Shown here piece after piece: positions 57,101 through 63,294 of a DNA stretch of 64,000 nt; the stretch's first letter is position 1, and each line of letters starts with the position of its first letter. The translations under genes were made by a program, and so were the position numbers. The stretch covers positions 31,477,501 through 31,541,500 of the forward strand of contig NC_086183.1 of assembly GCF_023053635.1 (NCBI RefSeq), read 5' to 3'. The notes under the pieces are model-generated. The model ran no database searches. It was not told the DNA's origin and saw only the letters and a list, made by a program, of their open reading frames with translations. Source of the stretch: Elgaria multicarinata webbii. Lineage: Eukaryota; Chordata; Lepidosauria; Squamata; Anguidae.

Positions 57101-58814
57101 TTGTACGCATGCCGGTGGGCGTGTAGGAAGGGAGGAATTTCCCTCTGGAAATTACTAATTAAAATATACAGCATTAAAACCAGACTTAGACATTTGATCT
57201 GTTTAAAAAAAGCAGCATATTGACCATAAAATGCCTTCAGCATTCGTCTAAAATCAGGAAGCCTTGTTGCGTTTCTCCAGGGGGGAAATTCCAGTAACTC
57301 TGAAGCCATCACCGAGGAGGCTGAATAACACCTGTTGGGGGCAAGCTAGAGAACAGTGCCTCCGTTCTTATAGCTCAGGAACGGTCCTAAGAGTGATGGT
57401 GGCCTTTCACAGTTAAACAGGTATAAAACCAATACAAGGTGGCAGTAGGGATCAGTGTACTGTACCATTACTTGCTATTATTTGGCCTTATATTTGCCAT
57501 TACGTCTTCATCTTCCAGGGCTTGCTGGTGAGCGTCCTCTACTGTTTCGTCAACAAGGAGGTAAGGCCATTAGAAAGATCCTCCTGAACCCCACCTCCCA
57601 GTTGTGCACGTATACGTGTGGCTGGCTCAGTGTTCTTTGTGGCCTTTGGTGGAGTAGTTCAATGGTGTCCCTGCTTGAGCTTGAGGGGTAGGCCCCAGAA
57701 CTCACCACTTCTGGTAGAGGAGTCGGGAGCATGTTCCTCATTCACAGTGATGGTTCAGCTATGCCAGAAGCTGCAACAAAATCAAGACCCAGGTAGGGTC
57801 AAGCAAGCCCATCCCTGGGCTTGGGTCATTGCCCTCTGGAGCTAGAAGCGAAGACCGGAGTCCTGTCTGCTCCACTTAGATGGGCTGCTTAAGAATATAA
57901 AAAGAGCTTTGCTGGATCAGACCAAAAGCCGAGCATCTCGTCCAGCCCTCAGTGGCCAACAAGATGCCCTAACGGGAAGCCTAAAACCAAGACATGAATG
58001 TAATAGCACCCTCCTGCCCATGTTCCCCAGCAACCGGCAAACAGAGGAATACGGCTTCCGATACTGGAGGCAGCATATAGCCCCAAGGACAAGTAGCCAC
58101 GGTTACCCTTCTCCTCCAAGAATTTATCTCACTGCCTTTGAAAGCCATCCAAATTTGTGGCCATCCCTACATCTTGTGGCAGTGAGTTCCATAGTTTAAA
58201 TAGGCGCTGTGTGAAGAAGTCTTTTATTTGTCCTGAGTCTCCCACCATTCATCTTCATGCGATGGCCCTGCTGGGTTCTAGTTTTGTCTGTGTTCTCTAC
58301 ATTGTTTTGTGCACTTCTATCATGTCTCCCTGTATTTGCCTTTTTTCTTAGCTCAAACCCCCCAACCATTGGATCTTTTCTTCCTGGGGAGGGGTGTGTG
58401 TCCCCTTCAGCCCCTTTAAAATCCACACCCTTCTCCCGCCTTCCACCAACCCCCTCTCTTCTTTTCTCCCTCCAGGTCCAGTCTGAGATCCAAAGGAAAT
58501 GGCAGAGGTGTCAGTTGGGCACCAGCCTTCTCGAGAAGCAGGGCCACAGCTTCAGCCACTGGGCTTCCTGGCGTAGCCGAAGCAGCCGCTGCCAGAAGGC
58601 CGGCTGTCCCCGGCCCCGCGAAACCCCGGGGTCAAAGGTTCCCCCTGGCGGCCTGGAGCACGCAACAGCAAACGCCCTGTTCCAAAAGACACCTGTGGGC
58701 AGCAAACCCTATTGGTACATCCCTGTCCAGACAACGGAGGAGGACAAGGTGCAACAGCCACCTGCCGGCAAGGATGCACGTGAATGCACTGCTCGCCCCG
58801 AAAACAGCTGTTGA
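41598..58814 (+). CDS. GIPR: Gastric inhibitory polypeptide receptor (class B1 GPCR), complete coding region
   Basis: GIPR is the plasma-membrane receptor for the incretin GIP and signals through Gs and cAMP. Thirteen coding exons join in phase: 41598-41654, 41827-41926, 43501-43608, 44938-45059, 46219-46322, 47325-47481, 47634-47793, 49343-49403, 51810-51879, 52597-52685, 55820-55958, 57519-57560, 58476-58814 (about 515 residues; human GIPR has 466). The order is signal peptide, six-cysteine hormone-binding domain, seven membrane helices, helix 8 and a long tail. [14 protein letters not shown] plus CWERN, and VTEEQA in loop 3, favour GIPR over GCGR (FVVPWAVVKCLFEN, CWTSN). The glucagon receptor-like receptor of non-mammals (GRLR) remains an alternative. 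No internal stop or frameshift is seen. Confidence 0.88.
41827..41926 (+). CDS. GIPR: GIPR exon 3, N-terminal helix of the ectodomain
   Basis: It encodes [20 protein letters not shown] then [13 protein letters not shown]. This is the long alpha-helix that lines the peptide-binding groove; its cysteine is the first of the six. Human GIPR has ELYQRWERYRREC at this position. The exon ends in phase 1 at a GTGAGT donor. Confidence 0.88.
41961..41987. repeat. (CT)n microsatellite
   Basis: A run of about twelve CT dinucleotides in the intron after GIPR exon 3. Confidence 0.85.
42089..42620 (-). mobile_element. LINE 3' end (CR1/L2-like)
   Basis: The tail TTTATTTTCTATCCCGCCC then GACGAAGCTCTCTGGGCGG lies on the low side. 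The minus strand encodes [20 protein letters not shown] and [14 protein letters not shown]. It lies in the GIPR intron between exons 3 and 4. The remainder of this intron (42620-43500) shows no identified element. Confidence 0.8.
43501..43608 (+). CDS. GIPR: GIPR exon 4, hormone-binding domain
   Basis: It encodes [20 protein letters not shown], then [15 protein letters not shown]. Three of the six conserved cysteines, the class B signature FDxYxCW and CPWYLPW, and two N-glycosylation sites (NRT, NTS) are visible. FDMY, rather than the FDKY of glucagon receptors, matches GIPR. Confidence 0.92.
44035..44775 (-). mobile_element. LINE fragment of another clade, split by a SINE
   Basis: On the minus strand, the right part (44775-44703) reads [14 protein letters not shown]-like and the left part (44380-44035) reads [19 protein letters not shown] then [13 protein letters not shown]. 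The [10 protein letters not shown] pattern is typical of the ORF C-terminus in several non-CR1 LINE clades. The SINE at 44395-44688 interrupts it. The clade is not certain. It lies between GIPR exons 4 and 5. Confidence 0.6.
44395..44688 (+). mobile_element. tRNA-derived squamate SINE, intact with 14-bp target duplication
   Basis: It starts GAGCCTCGTGTGGCGCAGAG (A box), with B box GAGTTCGATCCCAGCGG and a tail ending TGCACGAGAGGTTCCTTTCC. Direct repeats TAACTCTTCACTAG flank it at 44381-44394 and 44689-44702. This is what LINE-mediated insertion leaves. Confidence 0.92.
44775..44880 (-). mobile_element. LINE 3' tail
   Basis: ATATTTATTTCTTACCTGCT and TCTCCCTCTGGATCGAGGC match the tail at 36025 and, reversed, at 53740. 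It ends about 58 bp before GIPR exon 5. Confidence 0.6.
44938..45059 (+). CDS. GIPR: GIPR exon 5, hormone-binding domain
   Basis: It encodes [17 protein letters not shown] and [20 protein letters not shown]. It carries the last two ectodomain cysteines and the class B motif CGxDGQW. A minus-strand LINE tail lies directly before it (about 44775-44880). The donor is GTAAAT, phase 0. Confidence 0.92.
45620..46095 (+). mobile_element. CR1-like LINE 3' end
   Basis: The plus-strand frame reads [20 protein letters not shown], then [20 protein letters not shown] and RGLDNFLE, the CR1 ORF2 terminus, up to a stop at 45878. The 3' UTR then ends in TTGGTCTGATCCAGCATCAG and CTTCTGATGTTCTTACGTTC. It lies between GIPR exons 5 and 6. 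The stretch 45070-45615 before it is unassigned. Confidence 0.85.
46219..46322 (+). CDS. GIPR: GIPR exon 6, stalk and first membrane helix
   Basis: It encodes [20 protein letters not shown] then [25 protein letters not shown] is a near-invariant class B TM1 motif. The exon ends in phase 2 at a GTACTG donor. Confidence 0.92.
46600..47300. other. GIPR intron 6, no identified element
   Basis: No repeat ends or extra exons are recognised between exons 6 and 7. Confidence 0.4.
47325..47481 (+). CDS. GIPR: GIPR exon 7, second membrane helix and loop
   Basis: It encodes [20 protein letters not shown], then [11 protein letters not shown] and a 20-residue first extracellular loop. NYIHxNLF and LRAxxILxRD are closer to GIPR than to GCGR (NAIHANLF, LKASSVL). 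The short 152-bp intron to the next exon is conserved in style. Confidence 0.92.
47634..47793 (+). CDS. GIPR: GIPR exon 8, third membrane helix
   Basis: It encodes [20 protein letters not shown], then [15 protein letters not shown] and the start of TM4 at YLFIGWG. The TM3 cysteine pairs with the cysteine of loop 2 in exon 10. [14 protein letters not shown] is the class B hallmark. The donor is GTGAGT, phase 1. Confidence 0.93.
48048..48425 (-). mobile_element. CR1-like LINE 3' end
   Basis: On the minus strand it is the same 3' region as 45620-46095: the tail AACATAAGAAGGGCCATGCT then GGATCAGACCGAGGGTCC at the low side and ACTACCACAACATGTAGCG further in. It is non-coding and diverged, between GIPR exons 8 and 9. 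Confidence 0.8.
48506..49272. mobile_element. GC-rich hAT-like element with internal foldbacks
   Basis: The ends CAAGGCCGGTG / CACCAGCCCTG are inverted, and perfect 8-bp direct repeats ATTGTACC lie at 48498-48505 and 49273-49280. The interior is very GC-rich and built from repeated, facing copies of a CCTGGCTTCGCTTTGGCTGG block. Long open frames on both strands (up to 204 codons at 48630-49244) come from this composition and are not a transposase. It lies in the GIPR intron between exons 8 and 9. Confidence 0.8.
49343..49403 (+). CDS. GIPR: GIPR exon 9, fourth membrane helix
   Basis: This 61-bp exon encodes [33 protein letters not shown] is identical to what I recall of human GIPR and is the strongest evidence for that assignment. 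Confidence 0.92.
49588..49795 (+). mobile_element. tRNA-derived SINE
   Basis: The head region GTTGTAATTATCGAGTCAGA, a B box CAAGTTCAAATCCCCACCC, a (TTG)n run near 49708-49730 and a LINE-like tail TGAACTCCTTGGAGTAAGG match the split SINE at 33035-34510. A reversed tail of a similar element precedes it at about 49470-49545. Confidence 0.6.
49848..49915. mobile_element. Partial foldback, GCAATCCTATGCA type
   Basis: GGGCATGCTGGGCGTTGTAG then TTTTCCTGTCTAAACATGCA and TAAGATTGCG correspond to the right half of the element at the SARS2 promoter (5000-5110). The left half is missing. Confidence 0.5.
50332..50545. mobile_element. Foldback element, GATCTACAC family, copy 2
   Basis: The left arm from CCTAATCTACACCAAGCAGG to GGCAGGAGCCACAC is mirrored by GTGTGGCTCCTGCC to GGTGTAGATTAGG, about 66 bp per arm, with few mismatches. 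It lies between GIPR exons 9 and 10. Confidence 0.85.
50577..51142. repeat. Large inverted repeat in a GIPR intron
   Basis: Arms at 50577-50752 and 50981-51142 are inverted copies (for example TAACTGGTTATATCTGAAG and its counterpart CTTGAGATATAACCAGTTA) with about 90 percent identity by eye. The 228-bp loop contains CCCGTTTCGTCTTGTTAGAC then TTCATCAG, a motif often found at retroelement 3' ends. The family is not identified. Confidence 0.75.
51276..51705. mobile_element. Foldback element, GATCTACAC family, copy 3
   Basis: Arms of 89 bp (51276-51364 and 51617-51705) face each other around a 250-bp GA- and CpG-rich centre. Each arm has GGATCTACAC at its outer end and GTGTAGATCC at its inner end, so each arm is a small terminally inverted unit. 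It ends about 100 bp before GIPR exon 10. Confidence 0.82.
51810..51879 (+). CDS. GIPR: GIPR exon 10, second extracellular loop and fifth helix
   Basis: This 70-bp exon encodes [20 protein letters not shown] plus AIV. CW is the conserved loop 2 disulfide cysteine with its following tryptophan. The WWIIRxPIL stretch matches GIPR. Confidence 0.92.
52000..52545 (+). mobile_element. CR1-like LINE 3' end
   Basis: Plus-strand frames read [20 protein letters not shown], then [20 protein letters not shown] and [12 protein letters not shown], which is the CR1 ORF2 C-terminus, with at least one frame change. It ends about 50 bp before GIPR exon 11. Confidence 0.88.
52597..52685 (+). CDS. GIPR: GIPR exon 11, fifth helix and third intracellular loop
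   Basis: It encodes [20 protein letters not shown] and [10 protein letters not shown]. The KLRxxQM and DYKFR motifs form the third intracellular loop that contacts Gs. The exon ends in phase 2 at GTAGGG. Confidence 0.92.
52686..53404. other. GIPR intron 11, unassigned part
   Basis: No repeat family or exon is recognised. Confidence 0.4.
53405..53600 (-). mobile_element. LINE 3' tail
   Basis: ATTATTATTTATTGCGTTTT then CATCCAAGGCAATTTAC is a reversed LINE-type tail with no coding part. Confidence 0.5.
53640..53835 (+). mobile_element. LINE 3' end and (ATT)n run
   Basis: A T-rich 3' UTR, the tail CCCGCCTCGATCCAGAGGG, AGGCGAGTAATAAATAAATA, and an (ATT)n run to 53835. The SINE at 53836 has inserted in the ATT run, which continues after it (about 54134-54181). 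Confidence 0.7.
53836..54133 (+). mobile_element. tRNA-derived squamate SINE, full length
   Basis: It starts GAGCCTCGTGTGGCGCAGAG and has a B box GAGTTCGATCCCAGCAG. It ends GAGTGGTTCCTTTCC. ATT repeats on both sides hide the target duplication. It is about 95 percent identical by eye to the copy at 44395. It lies between GIPR exons 11 and 12. Confidence 0.88.
54361..54452. mobile_element. Foldback element, GCAATCCTATGCA type
   Basis: GCAATCCTATACATGTTTAG faces CTTAACATGCATAGGATTGC. Inner GCAGCCATGCTGGGACTTGT contains one ACAAGTCCCAGCATGG-type motif on the minus strand. Confidence 0.65.
54456..54590 (+). repeat. Intronic direct repeat, copy A
   Basis: The segment from GGAAGGTTAACACCAACACC to CTCTGCTTCACA recurs at 55624-55752 with about 10 mismatches. 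No transposon ends are evident. The stretch 54600-55040 between is unassigned. Confidence 0.85.
55047..55568. mobile_element. Foldback element, GATCTACAC family, copy 4 (long)
   Basis: The left arm from GCCAGATCTACACGTCGTTG to GAATCTCTACCCC and on to CGCGTGGC-like sequence is mirrored on the right up to CGTTGCGAAGGTGC... and ATGTAGATCTGGC. Arms are about 165 bp around a 190-bp CpG-rich centre. It is the largest of the family. Confidence 0.85.
55624..55752 (+). repeat. Intronic direct repeat, copy B
   Basis: The second copy of the 54456 segment. It ends 67 bp before the GIPR exon 12 acceptor region. The long foldback element lies between the two copies. Confidence 0.85.
55820..55958 (+). CDS. 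GIPR: GIPR exon 12, sixth helix and third extracellular loop
   Basis: It encodes [20 protein letters not shown], then [20 protein letters not shown] and [18 protein letters not shown] contains the class B PxxG kink of TM6. VTEEQA matches GIPR. The donor GTAAGG is phase 0. Confidence 0.93.
56070..56550 (-). mobile_element. LINE 3' end with intact ORF2 C-terminus
   Basis: The minus strand has an open frame with [40 protein letters not shown] and [20 protein letters not shown], ending in a stop at 56268. The tail TTTCTATACCGCCCAATAGC lies on the low side. It lies between GIPR exons 12 and 13. Confidence 0.85.
56551..56860 (+). mobile_element. Possible LINE ORF fragment
   Basis: A frame to 56860 contains [20 protein letters not shown], then [19 protein letters not shown]. 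It resembles the C-terminal region of L1-type ORF2 in its W-x(n)-EK-x-T pattern, but I cannot be sure of the family. No intron or splice signal is suggested. Confidence 0.35.
56861..57518. other. GIPR intron 13 remainder
   Basis: It contains TTTCAGTATAAGCTTTTGCG then GACTTCATCAG-like motifs near 57030-57070 that recur in retroelement 3' ends. No family can be fixed. Confidence 0.35.
57519..57560 (+). CDS. GIPR: GIPR exon 13, end of seventh helix
   Basis: This 42-bp exon encodes [14 protein letters not shown], 14 residues. Class B receptor genes characteristically have this 42-bp exon, and [12 protein letters not shown] is near-identical to GIPR. Confidence 0.93.
57888..58345 (-). mobile_element. 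CR1-like LINE 3' end
   Basis: On the minus strand it matches the 3' region at 48048 and 45620: AAGAGCTTTGCTGGATCAGA at the low side, ATCTTGTGGCAGTGAGTTCC, and a GTGTGAAGAAGTC stretch corresponding to the DFFTQ-type coding end. It lies between GIPR exons 13 and 14. Confidence 0.8.
58476..58814 (+). CDS. GIPR: GIPR last coding exon, helix 8 and cytoplasmic tail
   Basis: It encodes [20 protein letters not shown] and then a 92-residue Ser-, Arg- and Pro-rich tail ending RPENSC before a TGA. Helix 8 is conserved; the remainder is poorly conserved and longer than the human tail. Serine clusters such as RSRSSR are potential kinase sites. A CR1-like fragment ends about 130 bp upstream of this exon. 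Confidence 0.88.
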   Translation, partial: VQSEIQRKWQRCQLGTSLLEKQGHSFSHWASWRSRSSRCQKAGCPRPRETPGSKVPPGGLEHATANALFQKTPVGSKPYWYIPVQTTEEDKVQQPPAGKDARECTARPENSC

Positions 58815-58945
58815 TCCCCCCAGCTCCTTTGCATCATCCAAGAAGATAGGAAAGGACGCGTCAACCTTCCAAAGCACAAGGGCCTTTCTGGACTGTTTGA
58901 AAGAAAGACAGTACACTTGTGGATATCTGGAAGGAGGGGGAATCC

Positions 58946-58992
<47 letters not shown>
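58815..58992 (+). terminator. GIPR 3' UTR start and possible polyadenylation signal
   Basis: An AATAAA at 58987-58992 lies at the end of an (AAT)n run (about 58947-58990) about 175 bp after the stop. It is produced by the microsatellite, so its use is uncertain. Confidence 0.3.
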
Positions 58993-59154
58993 GTGATATG
59001 TGAATTGTGCGCTTAATTCAGTGCCTGGAAGTCTCGGTGAGTGGAGAAGGTAGCTGCTCACCTTTCTGGATGGCCAAGAACAAGCTAAAACCTCAAGGAG
59101 TCTTGTAGCGCCTTAAAGACTAACGTGTTTATTTGGGCATCTGGTTTTGTAGAC

Positions 59155-59510
59155 TGTATTTTTATTTATTTATTATTTATTTATTTATTACATTTTTATA
59201 CCGCCCAATAGCCGAAGCTCTCTGGGCGGTTCACAAAAATAAAAACCATAATAAAACTACCAACAGGTTAAAAACACAAATACAAAATACAGTATCAAAA
59301 GCACAACCAGGATAAAAACCACGCAGCAAAATTGATATAAGATTAAAATACAGAGTTAGAGCAGTAAAATTTAAATTTAAGTTAAAATTAAGTGTTAAAA
59401 TACTGAGAGAATAAAAAGGTCTTCAGCTGGCGACGAAAAGAGTACAGTGTAGGCGCCAGGCGGACCTCTCTGGGGAGGTCATTCCACAGCCGGGGTGCCA
59501 CAGCTTTATC
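59155..59510 (-). mobile_element. LINE 3' end
   Basis: TTACATTTTTATACCGCCC then ATAGCCGAAGCTCTCTGGGC is the tail; GTGGCACCCCGGC-type ORF2 end sequence (reversed GCCGGGGTGCCAC) lies near 59495. It is downstream of GIPR. Confidence 0.75.
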
Positions 59511-60432
59511 AGATCCATAAAGATTCGGGTATATATACAGAACGTTCTACATTCGGCATTCTACATAGGGCAAACAGGCCAGTCTTTACGGGAAAGAATA
59601 AATTGTTCCAAATCTGATGTCATGAATTCCAAAACTAGAATTCATGACATCACTTCAGCCTCCCAGGACACGCTGTCACTGACCCTAAAGTGAAAATACA
59701 AACAGGTGGAAAACCATAAGAATCTGAAAATGACAACAGAAATACAATTCCAGTGTTTACATGCAACCTCTGAATATGAAATTTCATAATATAAGCATGC
59801 AAAGTTTCAGTTTTCAACTGAAAATCAGTGACAAAGACATATTTTCAACAGGTCTCTGGCATACTTCTGTTTTGAATTACCTTTTTCGAATAGTTATTTT
59901 GAATCACACAAATTAATAGTAGCCAGAGAAACGTCCACAAAGCTAATAAGTGGTTGATATCGTACTCTCAAAAGACTGTTTTCTTCAAAATACTAACGCA
60001 GCATTGCACTTATTTATCCGTATCTGTATTACACATTTACCTGTGTCTAGAAAATGTAATCTACATGTATAAAACTAAAGTCAGCTGAACATATTCAAGA
60101 GACCAACTTTAATGTGGCCATTGTGGAGGAGGAAAAAAAACCCTAAAAGGAAGATTATAGTGGGAAACTACTGAGTTACAGTTCGTCAACAGATCCTGCT
60201 GGATCGCTACAGGGGATAGATAATCAAGATAAAAGATTTTTATCACTACATGTGTTTAATTAGCTTACCTAGTGCCAGAATGTTTATGCAATTAGCACCG
60301 GCTGTTTTGTGAATGGCCAATGTTAATAATGTGATTGTCCCAGCCAACACTGTCTGCATTTAATTTCCTTCTATCCTCACCGTTTACAATTCAACGCCCT
60401 GCTTATCCACACACACTCCCACACAATATGTA
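59511..60432. other. Unassigned stretch downstream of GIPR
   Basis: It holds a perfect short hairpin at about 59618-59652 (GATGTCATGAATTC / GAATTCATGACATC). No gene or family is recognised. Confidence 0.4.
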
Positions 60433-60440
60433 CTGTATGT

Positions 60441-60863
60441 TAGGGTGACCATATTTGGGAAAACAAAAAAGAGGACACCTAGTGTGTGTGTGTGAGGGGA
60501 AGCAGCTTTCTGAGTCCTGCAGAAAGTACGTTATTCCCCCGCCACCTTAAAGAACCCGATTGGAGTTGAGGAGGGGAAAGGATTTCATTCTGCACCACCA
60601 CCATCCACTCCAACTGGGGCCTTTTCTATAACGTCCATGAATGACCCACTTTCCCCTTTAAGACCTCAATTGGAGCTCGGGGTGGGGGAATGATGTGCCT
60701 CAAGAAAGCATGTCACTCCCTCCTGCCATGCTAATGGCAGCCTTAAAGAGGAAGGGGTGTCATTCCAGGACATTATTGAAAATTATAGAAAATCCCCCCT
60801 GACACCATGGAAAGAACAAAAACAAGGACAAATCCGGGGAAATCCTGACAGTTGGTCACCCTA
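60441..60863. mobile_element. Non-autonomous hAT element, intact target duplication
   Basis: It starts TAGGGTGACCATATTTGGG and ends TGACAGTTGGTCACCCTA, with perfect 8-bp duplications CTGTATGT at 60433-60440 and 60864-60871. It shares only the terminal bases with the foldback MITE family; the interior differs and is not palindromic. A transposase frame is absent. Confidence 0.9.
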
Positions 60864-60912
60864 CTGTATGTGTACCTGAGACTCGTGTTAACATTTCATG
60901 CATCTGATAAAG

Positions 60913-61228
60913 TAGGGTGACCCTATGAAAAGGAGGACAGGGATCCTGTAGCTTTAACAGTTGTATTGAAAAGGACATTTCAGCAGGTGTCTTATGCCTG
61001 CAGCACCTGGTGAAATTCCCTCTTTATCACAGCAGTTAAAGCTGCAGGTGCCCTGCCCTCTTTTAAATCTGGTCACTCTAGTATAGCTCCTGCAGCTTTA
61101 ACTGTTATGATGAAGAGGGAATTTCACCAGGTCCTCCATATATACAAATGACACCTGGTGAAATTCCCTTTTCTATGCAACTGTTAAAGGTACAGGAGCC
61201 CTGTCCTCCTTTTCATAGGGTCACCCTA
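60913..61228. mobile_element. hAT-like foldback MITE
   Basis: The ends are TAGGGTGACCCTATG / CATAGGGTCACCCTA and it is 316 bp with both half-units. Flanking 8-mers do not match. A 31-bp end fragment of the same family lies at 61348-61378. Confidence 0.82.
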
Positions 61229-61335
61229 TCTAGCTGTAGTCATTCAGCAGTTGTGTGTTGGCACTCTGCATATGCCCAGAGGCACTTTGCATACCCCAGA
61301 GCATTAAAACCAGATTCGGTGGAGGGTGAGTGTGA

Positions 61336-61453
61336 GCGTTTATGTAAGTCCTGCCCTCCTTTTCATATGGTCACCCTACCATTCTCTCCACCTGGCTTCC
61401 TGTTTTGGTCCCAAGCCTGTTCAAGGTGCCGGTTCTTCTGACTTACATAAACG
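61336..61453. repeat. Small inverted repeat around a MITE end fragment
   Basis: GCGTTTATGTAAGTC and its complement GACTTACATAAACGC lie about 90 bp apart, enclosing the fragment at 61348-61378. Confidence 0.6.
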
Positions 61454-61649
61454 CCTCAGCAGCTTAGGCGCTTTACTGTTAAAAGACCACGTCTCATCCC
61501 CCACCAACCCACTGAATCTTGTCACCCTGTCAAAAGCCCAAACTAAACGTCATGGGACATTCCTGGCCCGTCTGCATGTAAGATGGGGCTGGATGGGGTG
61601 GACCGTTTACACAGAAAGTAGATGTGGGTGGGAACAAAACCATATCTTG

Positions 61650-61650
61650 C

Positions 61651-61685
<35 letters not shown>

Positions 61686-61880
61686 TATATAGCACCATCA
61701 ATGTACATGGTGCTGTACAGAGTAAAACAATAAATAGCAGGACCCTGCCGCATAGGCTTACATTCTAATAAAGTCATAATAAAACAATAAGGAGGGGAAG
61801 AGAATGCACCCAACAGGCAGTATAAAAGTCAGAGCAAAATCAAGTTTTAAAAGCTTTAGGAAAAAGTGGAGTGGAGGCTG
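61650..61880 (-). mobile_element. LINE 3' tail with (ATT)n
   Basis: An ATT run is followed by TATAGCACCATCAATGTACA and GACCCTGCCGCATAGGCTTA, the same tail as at 5530. Confidence 0.75.
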
Positions 61881-61904
61881 GTGGCTCCTATTTCAGTGGA
61901 GCTG

Positions 61905-62455
61905 TGAATTATTATTATTATTATTATTATTAGTAGTAGTAGTATCCCGCCTTTTGCCCAATGCTAGGCCTCAAGGTGGCCTTACAAAGTTTAAAATATA
62001 CATGGAGGGGGGGAGGGAAACAAAACCATAAACAATTAAAAAATACACAACAAAATTATAAGACATTAACATAGATGGAGGGCTGGATTATTCTCCAAAG
62101 GCCTGCTGGAACAAAAAAGTTTTAGCCTGCTTCCGAAAGCCCATCAAGGAGGGAGCCAGCCTAGCTTCCCCGGGAAGAGAGTTCCAGAGCACCGGAGCAG
62201 CCACCGAGAAGGCCCTGTCCCATGTTCCCACCAAGCGTGCCTGTGAAGAAGGTGGGACTGAAGAAGGGCTTCTCCAGAAGATCTCAAAGCATGGGCAGGC
62301 TCATAAGGGAGAAGACGGTCTTTCAAATAACCTGGACCCAAACATATAGAGCTTTATAGGTCATAACCAGCACTTTGAATTGTGCCCGGAAACAAACTGG
62401 AAGCCAGTGGAGCTGTTTTAACAGGGGAGTTGTGTGCTCCCTGTAACCAGCCCCG
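61905..62455 (-). mobile_element. LINE 3' end
   Basis: ATT and AGT runs, then TATCCCGCCTTTTGCCCAAT form the tail. On the minus strand, GYLKDRLLPYEPAHALRSSG is an ORF2 C-terminal motif. The copy is diverged. Confidence 0.75.
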
Positions 62456-62520
<65 letters not shown>

Positions 62521-62791
62521 TTGTATCCTGCATTTTGCCCAATACTGTGAATCTCTTCAATATCTCAGTCAGAAGCCTATGCGGCAGGGTCTTGCTATTT
62601 ACTGTTTTACTCTGTACAGCACCATGTACATTGATGGTGCTATATAAATAAATAATAATAATAATAATAAAGGAGCTGTCCAGGATGTGGAACGCGCACC
62701 CCCCCCCCCCCAATTTTTAGCCTCCAAAATGCAGCCTCTAGAATAATCGGGCATAATTGAGAGCTTCACCTATTGGGCGGTATAAAAATAC

Positions 62792-62867
<76 letters not shown>

Positions 62868-62870
62868 TAG
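62456..62870. repeat. Cluster of ATT/AAT microsatellites and LINE tails
   Basis: (ATT)n at about 62456-62518, a reversed-orientation LINE tail ending CATTGATGGTGCTATATAAA with an AAT run (about 62570-62672), a C-run near 62699-62712, then CACCTATTGGGCGGTATAAA with (AAT)n to about 62867. Opposite-facing LINE tails meet here. Confidence 0.75.
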
Positions 62871-62929
62871 GGAGGTGTAGCTGGGAGAGGGGAACAGCGC
62901 CCCCCTCCCTGAGTGGTCAGAGCAGGGCT

Positions 62930-63183
62930 TTGCAAGGGACGTCGAGGGAAAAAAGAGAGAGATGGGACTACAACTCCCAGACCCCTTTGCGGCCTGGGAT
63001 TAGGCACGTGCGGGGCCGGGGGGGGGGCGGGGAGAAGAAGGGAGCAAGTTGGGAGGCTGGTCCGGAACTGGACGCTGGAGGCGCAGGGCAGGTTGGCGCA
63101 GGAAGTCAGAGGACTTGGTGCTGCTGCTGCTGCTGCAGGAGGAGGGGAAGCTGGAGTTGTCCACGGGTCCAGGTGTGTGGAGG
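62930..63183 (+). promoter_or_regulatory. Candidate CpG-rich promoter and first exon of an unidentified gene
   Basis: The DNA turns GC- and CpG-rich. ACTACAACTCCCAG at 62967-62980 fits the ZNF143/STAF core. A CACGTG E-box lies at about 63005-63010, and a (GCT)n run near 63119-63135. A donor-like AGG-GTAAGG occurs at 63183/63184. No recognisable protein is encoded before the donor, so any first exon may be mostly untranslated. Confidence 0.35.
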
Positions 63184-63294
63184 GTAAGGCGGGATAGGAG
63201 GGCCAGGGCCCATCCATGGAGGGCCAGGAATGGGGTGGAGAAAGAGGCGAGCAGCCCATGTAAAAGGAGGTGTGTGGCTGATTGGAGGTGAACG

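Noticed and set aside
57618-57845. Open frames just after GIPR exon 13 as an extension of that exon
   Set aside because: The 42-bp exon with a GTAAGG donor is the standard class B arrangement and joins in phase to the helix 8 exon.
58815-62900. SNRPD2 or QPCTL, neighbours of GIPR in human
   Set aside because: No frame resembling either protein is seen between GIPR and the right edge.
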